Shown here piece by piece: positions 8,430-19,049 of a stretch of DNA of 64,000 bases. The stretch comes from Pseudomonas frederiksbergensis (GTDB taxonomy: Bacteria; Pseudomonadota; Gammaproteobacteria; Pseudomonadales; Pseudomonadaceae): positions 248,001-312,000 of the forward strand of contig NZ_CP017886.1 of NCBI RefSeq assembly GCF_001874645.1, given 5' to 3'. Position 1 is the first letter of the stretch. Every line of letters starts with the position of its first letter. The notes below the pieces were generated by a model. The model worked only from the letters and a program-made list of their open reading frames with translations, did not search any database and had not been told where the DNA came from. Position numbers and translations under genes: made by a program.

Positions 8430-9320
8430 ATGGAACTGCGTCATCTGCGTTACTTTCAGGTGCTGGGCCAAACCTTGAACTTCACCCGCGCCGCCGAACG
8501 CCTGCACATCGCTCAGCCACCGTTGAGCCGGCAGATTCAGCAACTGGAAGATGAACTCGGGGTGGTGTTGCTGGAACGTGGACGACCTCTGCGTCTGACC
8601 GAAGCCGGACGGTTTTTCCTTGAACACTCCAGCGCCCTGCTTGAGCAACTGAGCAAGGTCTGCGACAACACCCGACGTATCGGCTTGGGCGAGAAGACCT
8701 GGCTGGGTATCGGTTTCGCCCCTTCGACCCTTTATGGGGTGTTGCCGGAACTGATCCGGCGCCTGCGCAGTAATGAGCCGCTGGAGCTGGAGCTGGGCTT
8801 GTCGGAAATGACCACGTTGCAACAAGTGCAAGCGCTCAAGGCTGGACGTATCGATGTCGGCTTCGGGCGGATCCGCATCGATGACCCGGCAATCATTCAA
8901 ACCGTATTGAATGAAGACCGTCTGGTGGCGGCCCTGCCCGCCGGGCATCCGCTGCTGGCCGGCCCCATCAGCCTCACCGAGTTGGCCGATGAGCCGTTTG
9001 TGCTCTACCCTGGCAATCCCCGCCCCAGCTATGCCGACCATGTGATCGCGCTGTTCGAGTCCTACGGTGTGAGCATCAAGGTCGCGCAATGGACCAACGA
9101 ACTGCAAACCGCCATTGGCCTGGTGGGCGCCGGTATCGGCGTCACGCTGGTGCCGGCCTCGGTGCAGTTGCTGCATCGCGACGACATCGGTTTCACCCCG
9201 GTATTGGAAACCAATGCCACGTCGCCGATCATCCTGAGTCGACGTGTCGGCGATGTATCACCGGGGTTGAGTCATTGCCTGAAATTGATCGAAGCGTTAC
9301 GCCTGCGCGATCCGAAATGA
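8430..9320 (+). CDS. catR: LysR-type regulator of the cat operon
   Basis: LysR-family activator (296 aa). The N-terminal winged HTH reads MELRHLRYFQVLGQTLNFTR followed by AERLHIAQPPLSRQI. A periplasmic-binding-protein-like effector domain follows. It is divergent from catB, the usual position of CatR, which activates catBCA in response to cis,cis-muconate. The ATG at 8430 follows GGAGAG. The longer upstream open frame crosses the operators and is rejected. Confidence 0.9.
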   Translation: MELRHLRYFQVLGQTLNFTRAAERLHIAQPPLSRQIQQLEDELGVVLLERGRPLRLTEAGRFFLEHSSALLEQLSKVCDNTRRIGLGEKTWLGIGFAPSTLYGVLPELIRRLRSNEPLELELGLSEMTTLQQVQALKAGRIDVGFGRIRIDDPAIIQTVLNEDRLVAALPAGHPLLAGPISLTELADEPFVLYPGNPRPSYADHVIALFESYGVSIKVAQWTNELQTAIGLVGAGIGVTLVPASVQLLHRDDIGFTPVLETNATSPIILSRRVGDVSPGLSHCLKLIEALRLRDPK

Positions 9321-9333
9321 CCGCCTTTAGAAT

Positions 9334-9421
9334 CAAAAGATCGTCCGAACGCGGCCCGAACCTTCGGCAGCGCCTACGGGGACGCATTCCAGCGTAGGCG
9401 CTGGCGTAGCCTGCGATCTTT
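9334..9421. repeat. Degenerate REP-type inverted repeat
   Basis: The right arm (9393-9421) is a good match to the GTAGG...CTGCGATC element. The left arm (about 9334-9377) is diverged. It lies between the convergent catR and rnhA, where it marks the right border of the ben/cat block. Confidence 0.6.
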
Positions 9422-9430
9422 GCAGGTAGA

Positions 9431-9883
9431 TCAGTCCTGCTTGTAACCCCGAACGTCGTCAACGCCACGGTTGGCCAACTGGTCGGCGCGTTCGTTGCCG
9501 GGATGCCCGATATGGCCGCGCACCCATTTCCAGGTGACGTTGTGGCGATTGACCTGCTCATCGAGCAGCTTCCACAGGTCAGCGTTTTTCACCGGTTCTT
9601 TCGCCGCGGTTTTCCAGCCGCGCTTCTTCCAGTTGACCATCCATTCGTTGATGCCTTTCATCACGTATTGTGAGTCGGTGACCAGCAACACGTCGCAGGA
9701 ACGCTTGAGCTCTTCGAGGCCACGAATCGCGCCCATCAGCTCCATGCGGTTGTTGGTGGTATTGGCTTCGCCGCCCCAGAGTTCCTTTTCAACGCCCTTG
9801 CACACCAGCAGTGCGCCCCAGCCGCCAGGGCCAGGGTTGCCCTTGCAGGCGCCGTCGGTGAAGAGTTCTACGCTATCGCTCAT
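9431..9883 (-). CDS. rnhA: Ribonuclease HI
   Basis: Degrades RNA in RNA-DNA hybrids (150 aa). The catalytic carboxylates are visible in [14 protein letters not shown] (Asp), NRMELMGAI (Glu), VTDSQYV (Asp) and the [14 protein letters not shown] loop (His, Asp). Length is standard. It is followed, in the same direction but 8.7 kb away, by dnaQ, its usual immediate neighbour. Confidence 0.97.
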   Translation of the reverse strand: MSDSVELFTDGACKGNPGPGGWGALLVCKGVEKELWGGEANTTNNRMELMGAIRGLEELKRSCDVLLVTDSQYVMKGINEWMVNWKKRGWKTAAKEPVKNADLWKLLDEQVNRHNVTWKWVRGHIGHPGNERADQLANRGVDDVRGYKQD

Positions 9884-9988
9884 GCCAACCTATCCAGAAA
9901 ATGTCTGTGGCTTGCCGATCAATGATCAACAACGCCCGAGGCCGGGCAAGCCCGGCCGACCAATATAATAATTAAGAGAAAGAGTGTT

Positions 9989-10747
9989 TTACGGTTCCAG
10001 ATGACGACGATTGACCTTGGCCATCGGCAGCGGGATCAATTTGCCCATAGGCTCGCGGCGCACCTGGCGGACCGGTCGCAAGCCAACGACGATCTTGCGC
10101 GCCACCAATAGATAGAAGCCGCCACCGGACAGCTGCCAGTCACCGGCCTTGCGTTCCCAGCCGGCCAGGCGGGCTTGCCATGCCGGGGACGCAAGCGGCG
10201 GACGATAGCACCCGAAGCGGCGTTTCTCCAGCGCAAACCCCAGCAGGTTGAGCCAGTCGGCGACCCGCGACGGCGAAATGCAGCGCGCCTTGCGCAGGGC
10301 GTCGTGGGCAAACACGTGCCGCAGTCCCCAACTGCTCCAGGGGTTGATCCCGACAATCAACAGGTGCCCGCCGGGACGCACCGCGCTGGCGGCTTCACGC
10401 AGCAGGCCATGAGGCGACAGGCAGAAATCCAGCCCATGTTGCATCACCACCACGTCGGCAGCGTGCTCACTGATCGGCCAGGCCTGTTCTTCACAGACAA
10501 TTTCCACCCCCGGCAACGGCGCTCCCAGACGGACATTACGTTGCACCTGCCTCGCCGCCGGGGGTGTTTCGGCCGAAGGACCGTAATGCACCAGATACCC
10601 GCCAAAGAAACGCCCCAACTCGTCTTCGAGCATCTGGCGTTCTTCATTCAGCAAAAATTGCCCGATGGGACCTGACAGCCACTCGCGGGCGGCACTGATC
10701 AATGCCAGCCAGTCAGGATCAGCCTGAGCGAACGCTTTATCGGTCAT
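9989..10747 (-). CDS. Class I SAM-dependent methyltransferase
   Basis: 252 aa. The C-terminal half has the usual post-I motif features ([20 protein letters not shown], then [21 protein letters not shown]). The N-terminal part is helical. The position between rnhA and divergent gloB is conserved in Pseudomonas. No substrate can be read from the sequence. The start chosen is [13 protein letters not shown] at 10745-10747. A four-codon upstream extension is possible. Confidence 0.8.
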   Translation of the reverse strand: MTDKAFAQADPDWLALISAAREWLSGPIGQFLLNEERQMLEDELGRFFGGYLVHYGPSAETPPAARQVQRNVRLGAPLPGVEIVCEEQAWPISEHAADVVVMQHGLDFCLSPHGLLREAASAVRPGGHLLIVGINPWSSWGLRHVFAHDALRKARCISPSRVADWLNLLGFALEKRRFGCYRPPLASPAWQARLAGWERKAGDWQLSGGGFYLLVARKIVVGLRPVRQVRREPMGKLIPLPMAKVNRRHLEP

Positions 10748-10812
10748 TGCATTCTCCAACTCGCCAAGAAGCTCTAAGATGCACCAATGTTTTCCGCTTG
10801 GCGAATCTCGCG

Positions 10813-11580
10813 ATGATACAGATCAGTGCCCTTCCCGCCTTCACCGACAACTACATCTGGTTGTTACAGGATCACCACAACCAGCGTTGCGCCGTGGTCG
10901 ATCCGGGTGATGCCGCACCCGTGCAGGCCTGGTTGACCATGCACCCGGGGTGGCGGCTCAGCGACATTCTGATCACTCATCACCACCATGATCACGTCGG
11001 CGGTGTCGAGCAACTCAAAAAAGCGACGGGCGCCACCGTCTACGGCCCGGCGAGCGAAAACATCCCTGGACGGGACGTGGCCCTGAACGATAACGACCGC
11101 GTCAGCGTACTCGGTTGGGAGTTCGATGTGTTCGCGGTGCCCGGCCACACGCTGGGCCATATCGCTTATTACCATCAAGGCTTGCTGTTTTGTGGCGACA
11201 CCCTGTTCGCTGCCGGTTGCGGGCGTTTGTTTGAAGGCACACCGGAGCAAATGCACCACTCCCTCAGCCGTCTGGCCGCACTGCCCGAAGACACACGGGT
11301 GTACTGCACCCACGAGTACACCCTGAGCAATCTGCGCTTTGCCGCGGCTGTCGAGCCGAATAACCCGGAGATTGCCGAACGACTCAAGAAGGTTTCCCAG
11401 TTACGCGAGGCCGGACACATGTCCCTGCCGTCGACCCTGGCGCTGGAGAAGCTCACCAACCCTTTTTTGCGTACCGGCGAAACATCTGTTAAAGAAAAAG
11501 CAGACGAACGGAATGGCCAGGATAACCGGGCTCCGAGTGAGGTTTTTGCGGCCCTGAGGACTTGGAAAGATACGTTCTAG
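10813..11580 (+). CDS. gloB: Hydroxyacylglutathione hydrolase (glyoxalase II)
   Basis: Zinc metallo-beta-lactamase-fold hydrolase (255 aa) that splits S-lactoylglutathione to glutathione and D-lactate. The binuclear site [10 protein letters not shown] (T-H-x-H-x-D-H) is intact, with further ligands in PGHTLGH, CGDTLF and YCTHEYT. The start [14 protein letters not shown] at 10813 gives the family N terminus. It is divergent from the methyltransferase gene. Confidence 0.95.
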   Translation: MIQISALPAFTDNYIWLLQDHHNQRCAVVDPGDAAPVQAWLTMHPGWRLSDILITHHHHDHVGGVEQLKKATGATVYGPASENIPGRDVALNDNDRVSVLGWEFDVFAVPGHTLGHIAYYHQGLLFCGDTLFAAGCGRLFEGTPEQMHHSLSRLAALPEDTRVYCTHEYTLSNLRFAAAVEPNNPEIAERLKKVSQLREAGHMSLPSTLALEKLTNPFLRTGETSVKEKADERNGQDNRAPSEVFAALRTWKDTF

Positions 11581-11679
11581 ACGGGGCTACTATAGGTCCA
11601 AAAATTCTGAATGGTTGACCGCACCCCGTGCGCTTTCTAGAATCGCCCGACATTTTTGCCCGGAACTAACTTCCAGCCA

Positions 11680-13104
11680 ATGTCGTCAACTATTCGTAAA
11701 TCCATCAAATCAGACGCATTGACCCGCTTGGCTCAAGCCATCGCGGTGGCTGTGTCCGCCACCTTGGCGGGCTGCCAAAGCACCAGTCATGTGCCGCAAA
11801 CCGACGCGGCACATACGCTTTCCACCCGGACCAAGCAAAAACCTATCTGGCTCAGCGAAAAGCCATCGCCGCTAGCCGCGCAGGATGTCTGGGAGCGGAT
11901 GCGCCAAGGCTTCCAGTTGCAGGACGGGCTCGGCGTCAACCCGCGCATCGAGCAACAGCGCCTGTGGTTCGCCAGCAATCCATCGTTTCTTCAAGGCGCC
12001 AGCGAACGCGGCAGCCTGTACATCCATTACATCGTCGAACGCCTCGAAGAACGCAACATGCCGCTGGAGCTGGCACTGCTGCCAGTGATCGAAAGCGCCT
12101 ACAACCCGATGGCCTACTCGCGCTCCGATGCGGTCGGTCTGTGGCAGTTCATCCCGTCCACCGGGCGTTACTTCAACCTGCGTCAAACCCGCTTCTACGA
12201 CGGTCGTCGCGACATTACCGCGTCGACCATCGCGGCGATGGATTACCTGACCCGCCTGCACGACATGTTCAACGGTGACTGGCTGCTGGCCCTGGCGGCC
12301 TACAACGCCGGCGAAGGCACGGTCAGCCGGGCCATCGAGCGTAACGAAAAACTCGGCCTGCCCACCGACTACTGGAACCTGCCGCTGCCGGCAGAAACCC
12401 AAGCGTATGTGCCCAAGCTGCTGGCCTTGTCGCAAGTGGTTCTGTCGCCAGAAGCCTATGGCGTGAACCTCAACCCGATCGCCAACCGCCCCTACTTCGA
12501 AGTTGTCGAAATCAACCAGCGCATGGACCTGTCCAAGGTTGCCGAAGTGGCCAACATCGACGAAGACGAACTGTTTCAGCTCAACCCGGCCTTCAAGCAA
12601 CGCACCACCGTCGACGGTCCCCAACACTTGCTGGTGCCGACGTCCAAAGCGCAGTTGCTGACCGCCAGTCTGTCAACCATGAAACCCGAAGAGTTGATCA
12701 GCAAGCGTTCGCTCAAACCGGTGTTCGAAGGTGCTGACGACGGTGAGCTGGCAAAACTCAAGCGCAGCTATCGGGTCAAGCGCGGCGATAGCCTGACGCA
12801 GATCGCCAAGGCCAACAAGGTCGAGGTCAAGGACCTGCAACACTGGAACAAGCTGAACGGCAGGGACCTCAAGGTTGGCCAGACCCTGGTGATGCGAGAC
12901 ACCAGCAAGCGCAGCACACGCACCAGCACGGTGGTTGCGGCCAACAACAAGAAGCAGACCCAATACAAGGTCAAGCAAGGCGACTCGCTGTACATGGTCG
13001 CCAAGCGCTTCAACGTTGAGATGCAACACCTCAAGCGCTGGAACCCACGTGTTGGCCAGGCCCTCAAACCTGGGCAGATGCTGACCGTTTCTTCCCCGCG
13101 TTAA
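11680..13104 (+). CDS. mltD: Membrane-bound lytic murein transglycosylase D
   Basis: Lipoprotein (474 aa) cleaving peptidoglycan glycan strands. The signal peptide ends in the lipobox LAGC. The SLT domain shows the catalytic Glu in LPVIESAYNP, then GLWQFIPSTGR and AYNAGEG. Two C-terminal LysM repeats (YRVKRGDSLTQIAK and YKVKQGDSLYMVAK) bind the wall. The ATG at 11680 is used; a TTG eight codons earlier is also open. Confidence 0.93.
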   Translation: MSSTIRKSIKSDALTRLAQAIAVAVSATLAGCQSTSHVPQTDAAHTLSTRTKQKPIWLSEKPSPLAAQDVWERMRQGFQLQDGLGVNPRIEQQRLWFASNPSFLQGASERGSLYIHYIVERLEERNMPLELALLPVIESAYNPMAYSRSDAVGLWQFIPSTGRYFNLRQTRFYDGRRDITASTIAAMDYLTRLHDMFNGDWLLALAAYNAGEGTVSRAIERNEKLGLPTDYWNLPLPAETQAYVPKLLALSQVVLSPEAYGVNLNPIANRPYFEVVEINQRMDLSKVAEVANIDEDELFQLNPAFKQRTTVDGPQHLLVPTSKAQLLTASLSTMKPEELISKRSLKPVFEGADDGELAKLKRSYRVKRGDSLTQIAKANKVEVKDLQHWNKLNGRDLKVGQTLVMRDTSKRSTRTSTVVAANNKKQTQYKVKQGDSLYMVAKRFNVEMQHLKRWNPRVGQALKPGQMLTVSSPR

Positions 13105-13109
13105 AAAAG

Positions 13110-13183
13110 AAAAGATCGCAGCCTGCGGCAGCTCCTACAGGACGTGTGCTCGGCGTAGGAGCTGCCGCAGGCTGCGATCTTTT
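13110..13183. terminator. Perfect REP-type hairpin after mltD
   Basis: Two 29-nt arms (13110-13138 and 13155-13183) are exact inverse complements around a 16-nt loop, followed by a T-run. It begins six bases past the mltD stop, so this REP copy probably doubles as the mltD terminator. Confidence 0.85.
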
Positions 13184-13284
13184 TTTGTAGCTCTACGCGG
13201 CTTTCCGCCCCTACCTTTTTCCTGTGCATACAAGCTGTTACTGTACGGTCCACAAGCCCAAGCCGCCTGGACCGGATCTCTGCC

Positions 13285-15114
13285 TTGATACGCCCCCTCC
13301 TGCTCCTAATCAGTCTGGCACTGAGCTTTCCCGCAAGCGCAACGATCAGCGAAAGCCATGGTTATGCGCAGTTCGGCACACTCAAGTACCCGGCCAGATT
13401 CACCCACTTTGACTGGGTCAATCCGCAAGCGCCCAAGGGCGGTACGTTGCGGGTCATGGCGTTTGGCACCTTCGATACGCTCAACCCCTACACCTTCAAG
13501 GGCACCAGCCCGGTCGCGACCCCGAACTTTCTGCAGTACGGCATCAACGAGCTGAACGAACCGTTGATGGTCGGTACCGGCCAATACGCGCCGTCCGGCG
13601 ATGAACCCGCCTCCAGTTACGGGTTGATCGCCCAGTCTGTCGAATACAGCGAAGACCGCAGCTGGGTAGTGTTCAACCTGCGCCCGGAAGCGCGTTTTCA
13701 CGACGGTACGCCGATCACGGCCTACGACGTCGCGTTTTCCTATCGCTTGCTGCTCAAGGAAGGTCATCCGCAATACCGCACCAACCTTCAGGAAGTGCAG
13801 CGGGTCGACATCCTCAATCCACAACGCATCCGCTTCGTGTTCAAGCGTGCCGGTAATCCGTTGCTGATCCAGCGCCTGGGCGAGTTGCCAGTGTTGCCGC
13901 AGCACTACTGGGAAGGTCGCGACTTCAAGGCCACCACCTTCGAACCACCGCTGGGCAGTGGCCCCTATCGCATCACCGAGGTTCAGCCGGGTCGGCAGTT
14001 GGTGTTTGAACGGGTCAAGGATTACTGGGGCAAGGACCTGCCGGTCAATCGCGGCAAGTACAACTATGATCGCGTTGAAGTCGAGTTTTATCGCGACAGC
14101 GACGTGGCGTTCGAGGCATTCAAGGCCGGCGAGTTCGACATCTACATCGAGCACCAGGCCAAGAACTGGGCCAATGGCTACAACTTCCCGGCCGTGCGGC
14201 GTGGCGATGTGATCAAGGCGCAGATCAACCACCAGATTCCGACCCAGACCCAAGGCCTGTTCATGAACACCCGGCGCGGTACCTTTGCCGACGACAAGGT
14301 GCGTGAAGCCCTGGGCTTGATGTTTGACTTCGAATGGACCAACCGCACCCTGTTCAGCGATGCCTACAAACGGGCCATGAGTTACTACCCCAACAGCGAG
14401 TTCACCGCCTCAGGCTTACCGGTCGGTCATGAATGGCTGATGCTCTCGCCTTACCGCGATCAGCTCCCTGCCAGGCTGTTCACCGAGCCCTTCAGCCTGC
14501 CGCAGACCGACGGCCGCGGCATCCCCCGGCAAACCCTGCGCCGGGCGCTGGGTTTGCTCGCCGAGGCTGGCTGGAAGCTCAATGGTCAGCGCCTGCAGAA
14601 TGCAGCCGGACAGCCGCTGCGGTTCGAGATCCTGCTGGTCAATCCGAACCTGGAGCGCATTCTCCAGCCCTACGCCGAGAACCTCGCCAGTATCGGCATT
14701 GACGCGCACCTGCGCACCGTCGACCGAGCCCAATACAAACAGCGTCTGGACCAGTTCGATTTCGACATGATCCTGATGACCCTCGACCAAACTCTCAGCC
14801 CCGGACTTGAGCAGTGGCAGTACTTCCACTCGAGCCAGGCCTCGGTCAAGGGCAGCAAGAATTACGCGGGCGTTGCCAACCCGGTGGTCGATCATCTGCT
14901 GGAACAGCTGCTCGCGGCAAAATCCCGTGACGAGCAACTGGCGGCCGGTAAAGCGCTGGACCGGGTACTGCTGTGGCAGCACTACAGCATCCCCAATTGG
15001 TATATCGATTATCATCGCCTGGCGTACCGCAACCGGTTCGCCTTCGTCACCACGCCGCCCTACACCCTGGGACTGAATGCGTGGTGGCTGAAGACTTCGG
15101 AGAAAGCCCAATGA
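13285..15114 (+). CDS. nppA1: Peptide ABC transporter substrate-binding protein 1
   Basis: Periplasmic binding protein of the YejA/SBP_bac_5 type (609 aa). The signal peptide is MIRPLLLLISLALSFPASA. The mature part carries the hallmark DWVNPQAPKGGTLR near its start and LGSGPYRI in the middle. The start appears to be TTG at 13285: no in-frame ATG or GTG gives a signal peptide. It is first of five co-directional, overlapping genes matching nppA1A2BCD of P. aeruginosa in order, a system reported to import peptidyl-nucleoside antibiotics. Confidence 0.88.
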   Translation: MIRPLLLLISLALSFPASATISESHGYAQFGTLKYPARFTHFDWVNPQAPKGGTLRVMAFGTFDTLNPYTFKGTSPVATPNFLQYGINELNEPLMVGTGQYAPSGDEPASSYGLIAQSVEYSEDRSWVVFNLRPEARFHDGTPITAYDVAFSYRLLLKEGHPQYRTNLQEVQRVDILNPQRIRFVFKRAGNPLLIQRLGELPVLPQHYWEGRDFKATTFEPPLGSGPYRITEVQPGRQLVFERVKDYWGKDLPVNRGKYNYDRVEVEFYRDSDVAFEAFKAGEFDIYIEHQAKNWANGYNFPAVRRGDVIKAQINHQIPTQTQGLFMNTRRGTFADDKVREALGLMFDFEWTNRTLFSDAYKRAMSYYPNSEFTASGLPVGHEWLMLSPYRDQLPARLFTEPFSLPQTDGRGIPRQTLRRALGLLAEAGWKLNGQRLQNAAGQPLRFEILLVNPNLERILQPYAENLASIGIDAHLRTVDRAQYKQRLDQFDFDMILMTLDQTLSPGLEQWQYFHSSQASVKGSKNYAGVANPVVDHLLEQLLAAKSRDEQLAAGKALDRVLLWQHYSIPNWYIDYHRLAYRNRFAFVTTPPYTLGLNAWWLKTSEKAQ

Positions 15115-16952
15115 TGTGTTTGCGTACCCTGCTGGGTCTGGTCTTTGCGGGACTTGCCTGCACGGCCCACGCTGCCCCGCAGCACGCCTTGACCCTGTAC
15201 AACGAGCCGCCGAAATACCCGTCCGACTTCAAGCATTTCGACTACGTGAACCCGGACGCGCCCAAAGGCGGGGTCTTCCGCCAGGCCGGCTCCGGTGGCT
15301 TCGACAGCCTCAACCCGTTCATCAGCAAGGGCGTGCCGGCCGATGACATTGGCCTGATCTACGACACCCTGGCGAAACAGGGGCTGGATGAGCCGTTTAC
15401 CGAGTATGGCTTGATCGCCGGCAAAATCGAAAAAGCGCCGGACAACAGCTGGGTGCGTTTCTACCTGCGCCCCGAAGCGCGTTTTCATGACGGCCATCCG
15501 GTGCGTGCCGAAGACGTGGTGTTCAGCTTCCAGACCCTGATGAAAAGCGGCTCGCCGCTCTATCGCGGTTACTACAGCGACGTCGACAACGTGATCGCCG
15601 AAGACCCGTTGCGGGTGCTGTTCACGTTCAAGCACACCAGCAACCGCGAGCTGCCGCTGATCCTCGGACAACTGGCGGTACTGCCCAAGCACTGGTGGGA
15701 AAGCCGCGACTTCAGCAAGGGCAATCTGGAAATTCCACTGGGTAGCGGCCCGTACAGGGTCAGTGAGGTCAAGGCTGGACGCTCGATCCGCTATGAGCGG
15801 GTCAAGGACTACTGGGCTAAGGACCTGCCGGTCAATCGAGGCTTTTACAACTTCGACACCATGATCACCGACTACTACCGCGACAACACCGTCGCGCTGG
15901 AAGCGCTGAAGGCCGGGCAGTTCGATTACTGGCTGGAGATGAGCGCAAAAAACTGGGCCAACGCCTACAACACGCCGTCCGTCACCGAGGGTCGCCTGAT
16001 CAAGGAGCAGATCCCTAACGGCAACCCCACCGGCATGCAGGGCTTTGTCTTCAACCTGCGCCGCCCGGTGTTCCAGGATGTGCGTGTGCGCCAGGCCCTG
16101 AGCCTGTTGCTGGACTTCGAATGGACCAACAAGCAGCTGTTCAACGGTGCCTACGCGCGCACCCGAAGCTACTTCGAAAACTCGGAAATGGCCGCCACCG
16201 GCCTGCCGGATCAGGATCAACTGGCGATCCTCGATCCGTTCCGGGGCAAAATCCCCGATCAGGTGTTCAGCGAAGCGTTCCAGAACGCCTTCAGTGACGG
16301 CAGCGGAATGATCCGCGCCCAACAGCGCAAGGCCTATCAACTGTTGCAGGAAGCCGGCTGGCGGATCGTCGACGACAAGATGGTCGACACCACCGGCAAA
16401 CCGGTAAGCATCGAATTCCTGCTGGCGCAGACCGAGTTCGAGCGGGTGCTGTTGCCGTTCAAACGCAACATGAGTGACCTGGGGATTGACCTGGTGATTC
16501 GTCGGGTCGACGTGTCGCAGTACATCAACCGCGTGCGCTCGCGCGACTTCGACATGGTGGTTGGCAGCTTCCCGCAGTCCAGCTCACCGGGTAACGAACA
16601 GCGCGAGTTCTGGAAGTCCGAAAGCGCCGACAAACCCGGCAGCCGCAACTACATGGGCCTGAAAGACCCGGTAGTCGATCAACTGGTCGAAGCGCTGATC
16701 AACGCCGACTCACGCAAAAGTCTGATAGCTCATACACGGGCGCTCGACAGGCTGTTGCAATGGGGCTATTACGTGATCCCCAACTGGCACATCAAGACCT
16801 GGCGCGTGGCTTACTGGAATCACATTGGCCACCCGAACGTCTCACCGACCAATGACGTGGGTATATCCACCTGGTGGATCAAGCCCGGTGCAAAACCTGC
16901 GACCGAAGTGCAGACCAAAGAGCAAGCCGACCCTGCGGGCATGGAGCAATAA
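15111..16952 (+). CDS. nppA2: Peptide ABC transporter substrate-binding protein 2
   Basis: Second YejA-like binding protein (613 aa), clearly paralogous to its upstream neighbour: shared [33 protein letters not shown] and [11 protein letters not shown] motifs. The signal peptide ends about AHA. Its ATG overlaps the preceding stop by 4 bp (ATGA). A tandem duplication with divergence would give one permease two receptors with different peptide preferences. That is inference. Confidence 0.88.
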   Translation: MMCLRTLLGLVFAGLACTAHAAPQHALTLYNEPPKYPSDFKHFDYVNPDAPKGGVFRQAGSGGFDSLNPFISKGVPADDIGLIYDTLAKQGLDEPFTEYGLIAGKIEKAPDNSWVRFYLRPEARFHDGHPVRAEDVVFSFQTLMKSGSPLYRGYYSDVDNVIAEDPLRVLFTFKHTSNRELPLILGQLAVLPKHWWESRDFSKGNLEIPLGSGPYRVSEVKAGRSIRYERVKDYWAKDLPVNRGFYNFDTMITDYYRDNTVALEALKAGQFDYWLEMSAKNWANAYNTPSVTEGRLIKEQIPNGNPTGMQGFVFNLRRPVFQDVRVRQALSLLLDFEWTNKQLFNGAYARTRSYFENSEMAATGLPDQDQLAILDPFRGKIPDQVFSEAFQNAFSDGSGMIRAQQRKAYQLLQEAGWRIVDDKMVDTTGKPVSIEFLLAQTEFERVLLPFKRNMSDLGIDLVIRRVDVSQYINRVRSRDFDMVVGSFPQSSSPGNEQREFWKSESADKPGSRNYMGLKDPVVDQLVEALINADSRKSLIAHTRALDRLLQWGYYVIPNWHIKTWRVAYWNHIGHPNVSPTNDVGISTWWIKPGAKPATEVQTKEQADPAGMEQ

Positions 16953-16953
16953 G

Positions 16954-18027
16954 ATGCTGGCGTATATTTTTCGGCGACTGTTGCTGATCATTCCAACCCT
17001 GTTCGGCATTCTGCTGATCAACTTCGTGATCATCCAGGCGGCGCCCGGCGGTCCGGTGGAACAGATGATCGCCAAACTCGAAGGCTTCGAAGGCGCTACC
17101 AGCCGCATTGCTGGCGGCGGAGCCGAAGTGTCGGTGGCCGGTTCCAGCTATCGCGGTGCCCAGGGCCTGGACCCGGCGCTGGTCAAGGAAATCGAGCACA
17201 TGTACGGCTTCGACAAGTCGGCGCCGGAACGCTTGTGGATCATGATCAAGAACTACGCCACCCTGGATTTCGGCGACAGCTTCTTCCGTGATGCCAAGGT
17301 CATCGACCTGATCAAGGAAAAGCTGCCGGTGTCGATCTCCCTCGGGCTCTGGAGCACGCTGATCATGTACCTGGTGTCGATCCCCCTGGGGATCGCCAAG
17401 GCCACCCGGCACGGCAGCCACTTCGACGTGTGGACCAGTTCGGCGATCATCGTCGGCTACGCGATCCCGGCGTTCCTGTTTGCGATTCTGCTGATCGTGG
17501 TGTTTGCCGGCGGCAGCTACCTGGACTGGTTTCCCCTGCGGGGCCTGACCTCGAACAACTTCAATGAGCTGAGCTGGGCCGGCAAGATCCGCGATTATTT
17601 CTGGCACATCGCGCTGCCAGTGACAGCACTGGTGATCGGCAACTTCGCGACCATGACCCTGCTGACCAAAAACAGCTTCCTCGACGAGATCAACAAACAG
17701 TACGTCGTCACCGCCAAGGCCAAGGGCCTGACCCGGCATCGCGTGCTCTACGGCCATGTGTTTCGCAACGCCATGCTGCTGGTGATTGCCGGCTTCCCGT
17801 CGGCCTTCATCGGGATTTTCTTCACCGGTTCGCTACTGGTGGAAGTGATCTTCTCGCTCGACGGCATGGGCCTGATGAGTTTCGAAGCGGCGATCAACCG
17901 TGACTACCCGGTGGTATTCGGCACCCTGTTCATCTTCACCCTGCTGGGGCTGGTGGTGAAACTGATCGGCGACCTCACCTACACCCTGGTCGATCCCCGT
18001 ATCGACTTCGAACACCGGGAGCATTGA
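16954..18027 (+). CDS. nppB: Peptide ABC transporter permease (YejB-like)
   Basis: Inner-membrane permease (357 aa) of the DppB/YejB family. An N-terminal membrane helix ([19 protein letters not shown]) is followed by a periplasmic insertion and the binding-protein-dependent transport domain. The EAA loop region reads [22 protein letters not shown]. It starts 2 bases after the nppA2 stop. Confidence 0.9.
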   Translation: MLAYIFRRLLLIIPTLFGILLINFVIIQAAPGGPVEQMIAKLEGFEGATSRIAGGGAEVSVAGSSYRGAQGLDPALVKEIEHMYGFDKSAPERLWIMIKNYATLDFGDSFFRDAKVIDLIKEKLPVSISLGLWSTLIMYLVSIPLGIAKATRHGSHFDVWTSSAIIVGYAIPAFLFAILLIVVFAGGSYLDWFPLRGLTSNNFNELSWAGKIRDYFWHIALPVTALVIGNFATMTLLTKNSFLDEINKQYVVTAKAKGLTRHRVLYGHVFRNAMLLVIAGFPSAFIGIFFTGSLLVEVIFSLDGMGLMSFEAAINRDYPVVFGTLFIFTLLGLVVKLIGDLTYTLVDPRIDFEHREH

Positions 18028-18028
18028 G

Positions 18029-19048
18029 ATGAACCTGTCCCCTCTCAATCGCCGACGTTTCGACCGGTTCAAGGCCAACAAGCGCGGCTGGTGGTCGCTG
18101 TGGCTGTTTTTGATCCTGTTTGGCGCAAGCCTCGGCGCCGAGCTGATCGCCAACGACAAGCCGCTGGCCGTGCATTACGACGGCCAATGGTATTTCCCGG
18201 TACTCAAGCGTTACCCGGAAACCACCTTCGGCGGCGAATTCCCGCTGGAAGCCAACTACAAGAGCCCGTACATCCGCGAACTGCTCAAGGCCAAGGACGC
18301 CTGGACCTTGTGGGCGCCGATCCCGTTCAGCTACCAGAGCATCAACTACGACCTGAAAGTCCCGGCCCCGGCACCGCCCTCGGCAGACAACCTGCTGGGC
18401 ACCGACGATCAGGGCCGCGACGTGCTGGCGCGGGTGATCTACGGCTTCCGGGTGTCGGTGCTGTTTGCGCTGACGCTGACCATTCTGAGCTCGATCATCG
18501 GCGTGATTGCCGGTGCCTTGCAGGGGTTCTATGGCGGCTGGGTTGATTTGGCCGGGCAGCGTTTCCTGGAGATCTGGTCGGGTTTGCCCGTGCTGTATCT
18601 GCTGATCATCCTCGCCAGTTTCGTGCAACCCAACTTCTGGTGGCTGCTGGGGATCATGCTGCTGTTTTCCTGGATGAGCCTGGTCGACGTGGTCCGCGCC
18701 GAGTTCCTCCGTGGGCGCAACCTGGAATACGTACGCGCCGCCCGGGCGCTGGGCATGCAGAACGGCGCAATCATGTTCCGCCATATCCTGCCCAACGCCA
18801 TGGTCTCGACCATGACCTTCATGCCGTTCATCCTCACGGGCGCCATCGGCACCCTGACCGCGCTGGATTTCCTCGGCTTCGGCCTGCCGGCAGGCAGCGC
18901 ATCGCTGGGTGAACTGGTGGCTCAGGGCAAATCCAACCTGCAAGCGCCGTGGCTGGGCATGAGCGCCTTTGCGGTGCTGGCAGTGATGTTGAGTTTGCTG
19001 GTGTTTATCGGCGAGTCCGCTCGCGATGCCTTCGACCCGAGGAAGTGA
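18029..19048 (+). CDS. nppC: Peptide ABC transporter permease (YejE-like)
   Basis: Second permease (339 aa), DppC/YejE type. N-terminal cytoplasmic RRRFDRFKANKRGWWSLW leads into helix 1. A long periplasmic loop precedes LLGTDDQGRDVLARVIYGFR, and the EAA loop is EYVRAARALGMQNGAIMFRH. The start lies 2 bases after the nppB stop. With NppB it forms the membrane channel. Confidence 0.9.
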   Translation: MNLSPLNRRRFDRFKANKRGWWSLWLFLILFGASLGAELIANDKPLAVHYDGQWYFPVLKRYPETTFGGEFPLEANYKSPYIRELLKAKDAWTLWAPIPFSYQSINYDLKVPAPAPPSADNLLGTDDQGRDVLARVIYGFRVSVLFALTLTILSSIIGVIAGALQGFYGGWVDLAGQRFLEIWSGLPVLYLLIILASFVQPNFWWLLGIMLLFSWMSLVDVVRAEFLRGRNLEYVRAARALGMQNGAIMFRHILPNAMVSTMTFMPFILTGAIGTLTALDFLGFGLPAGSASLGELVAQGKSNLQAPWLGMSAFAVLAVMLSLLVFIGESARDAFDPRK

Positions 19049-19049
19049 A

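Noticed and set aside
15060..16340. Long open frame antisense to nppA2, and similar long antisense frames opposite benD, catA, CBS and hcnC
   Set aside because: They arise from the high third-position GC of the real genes opposite; their translations show no family features and no ribosome-binding sites.
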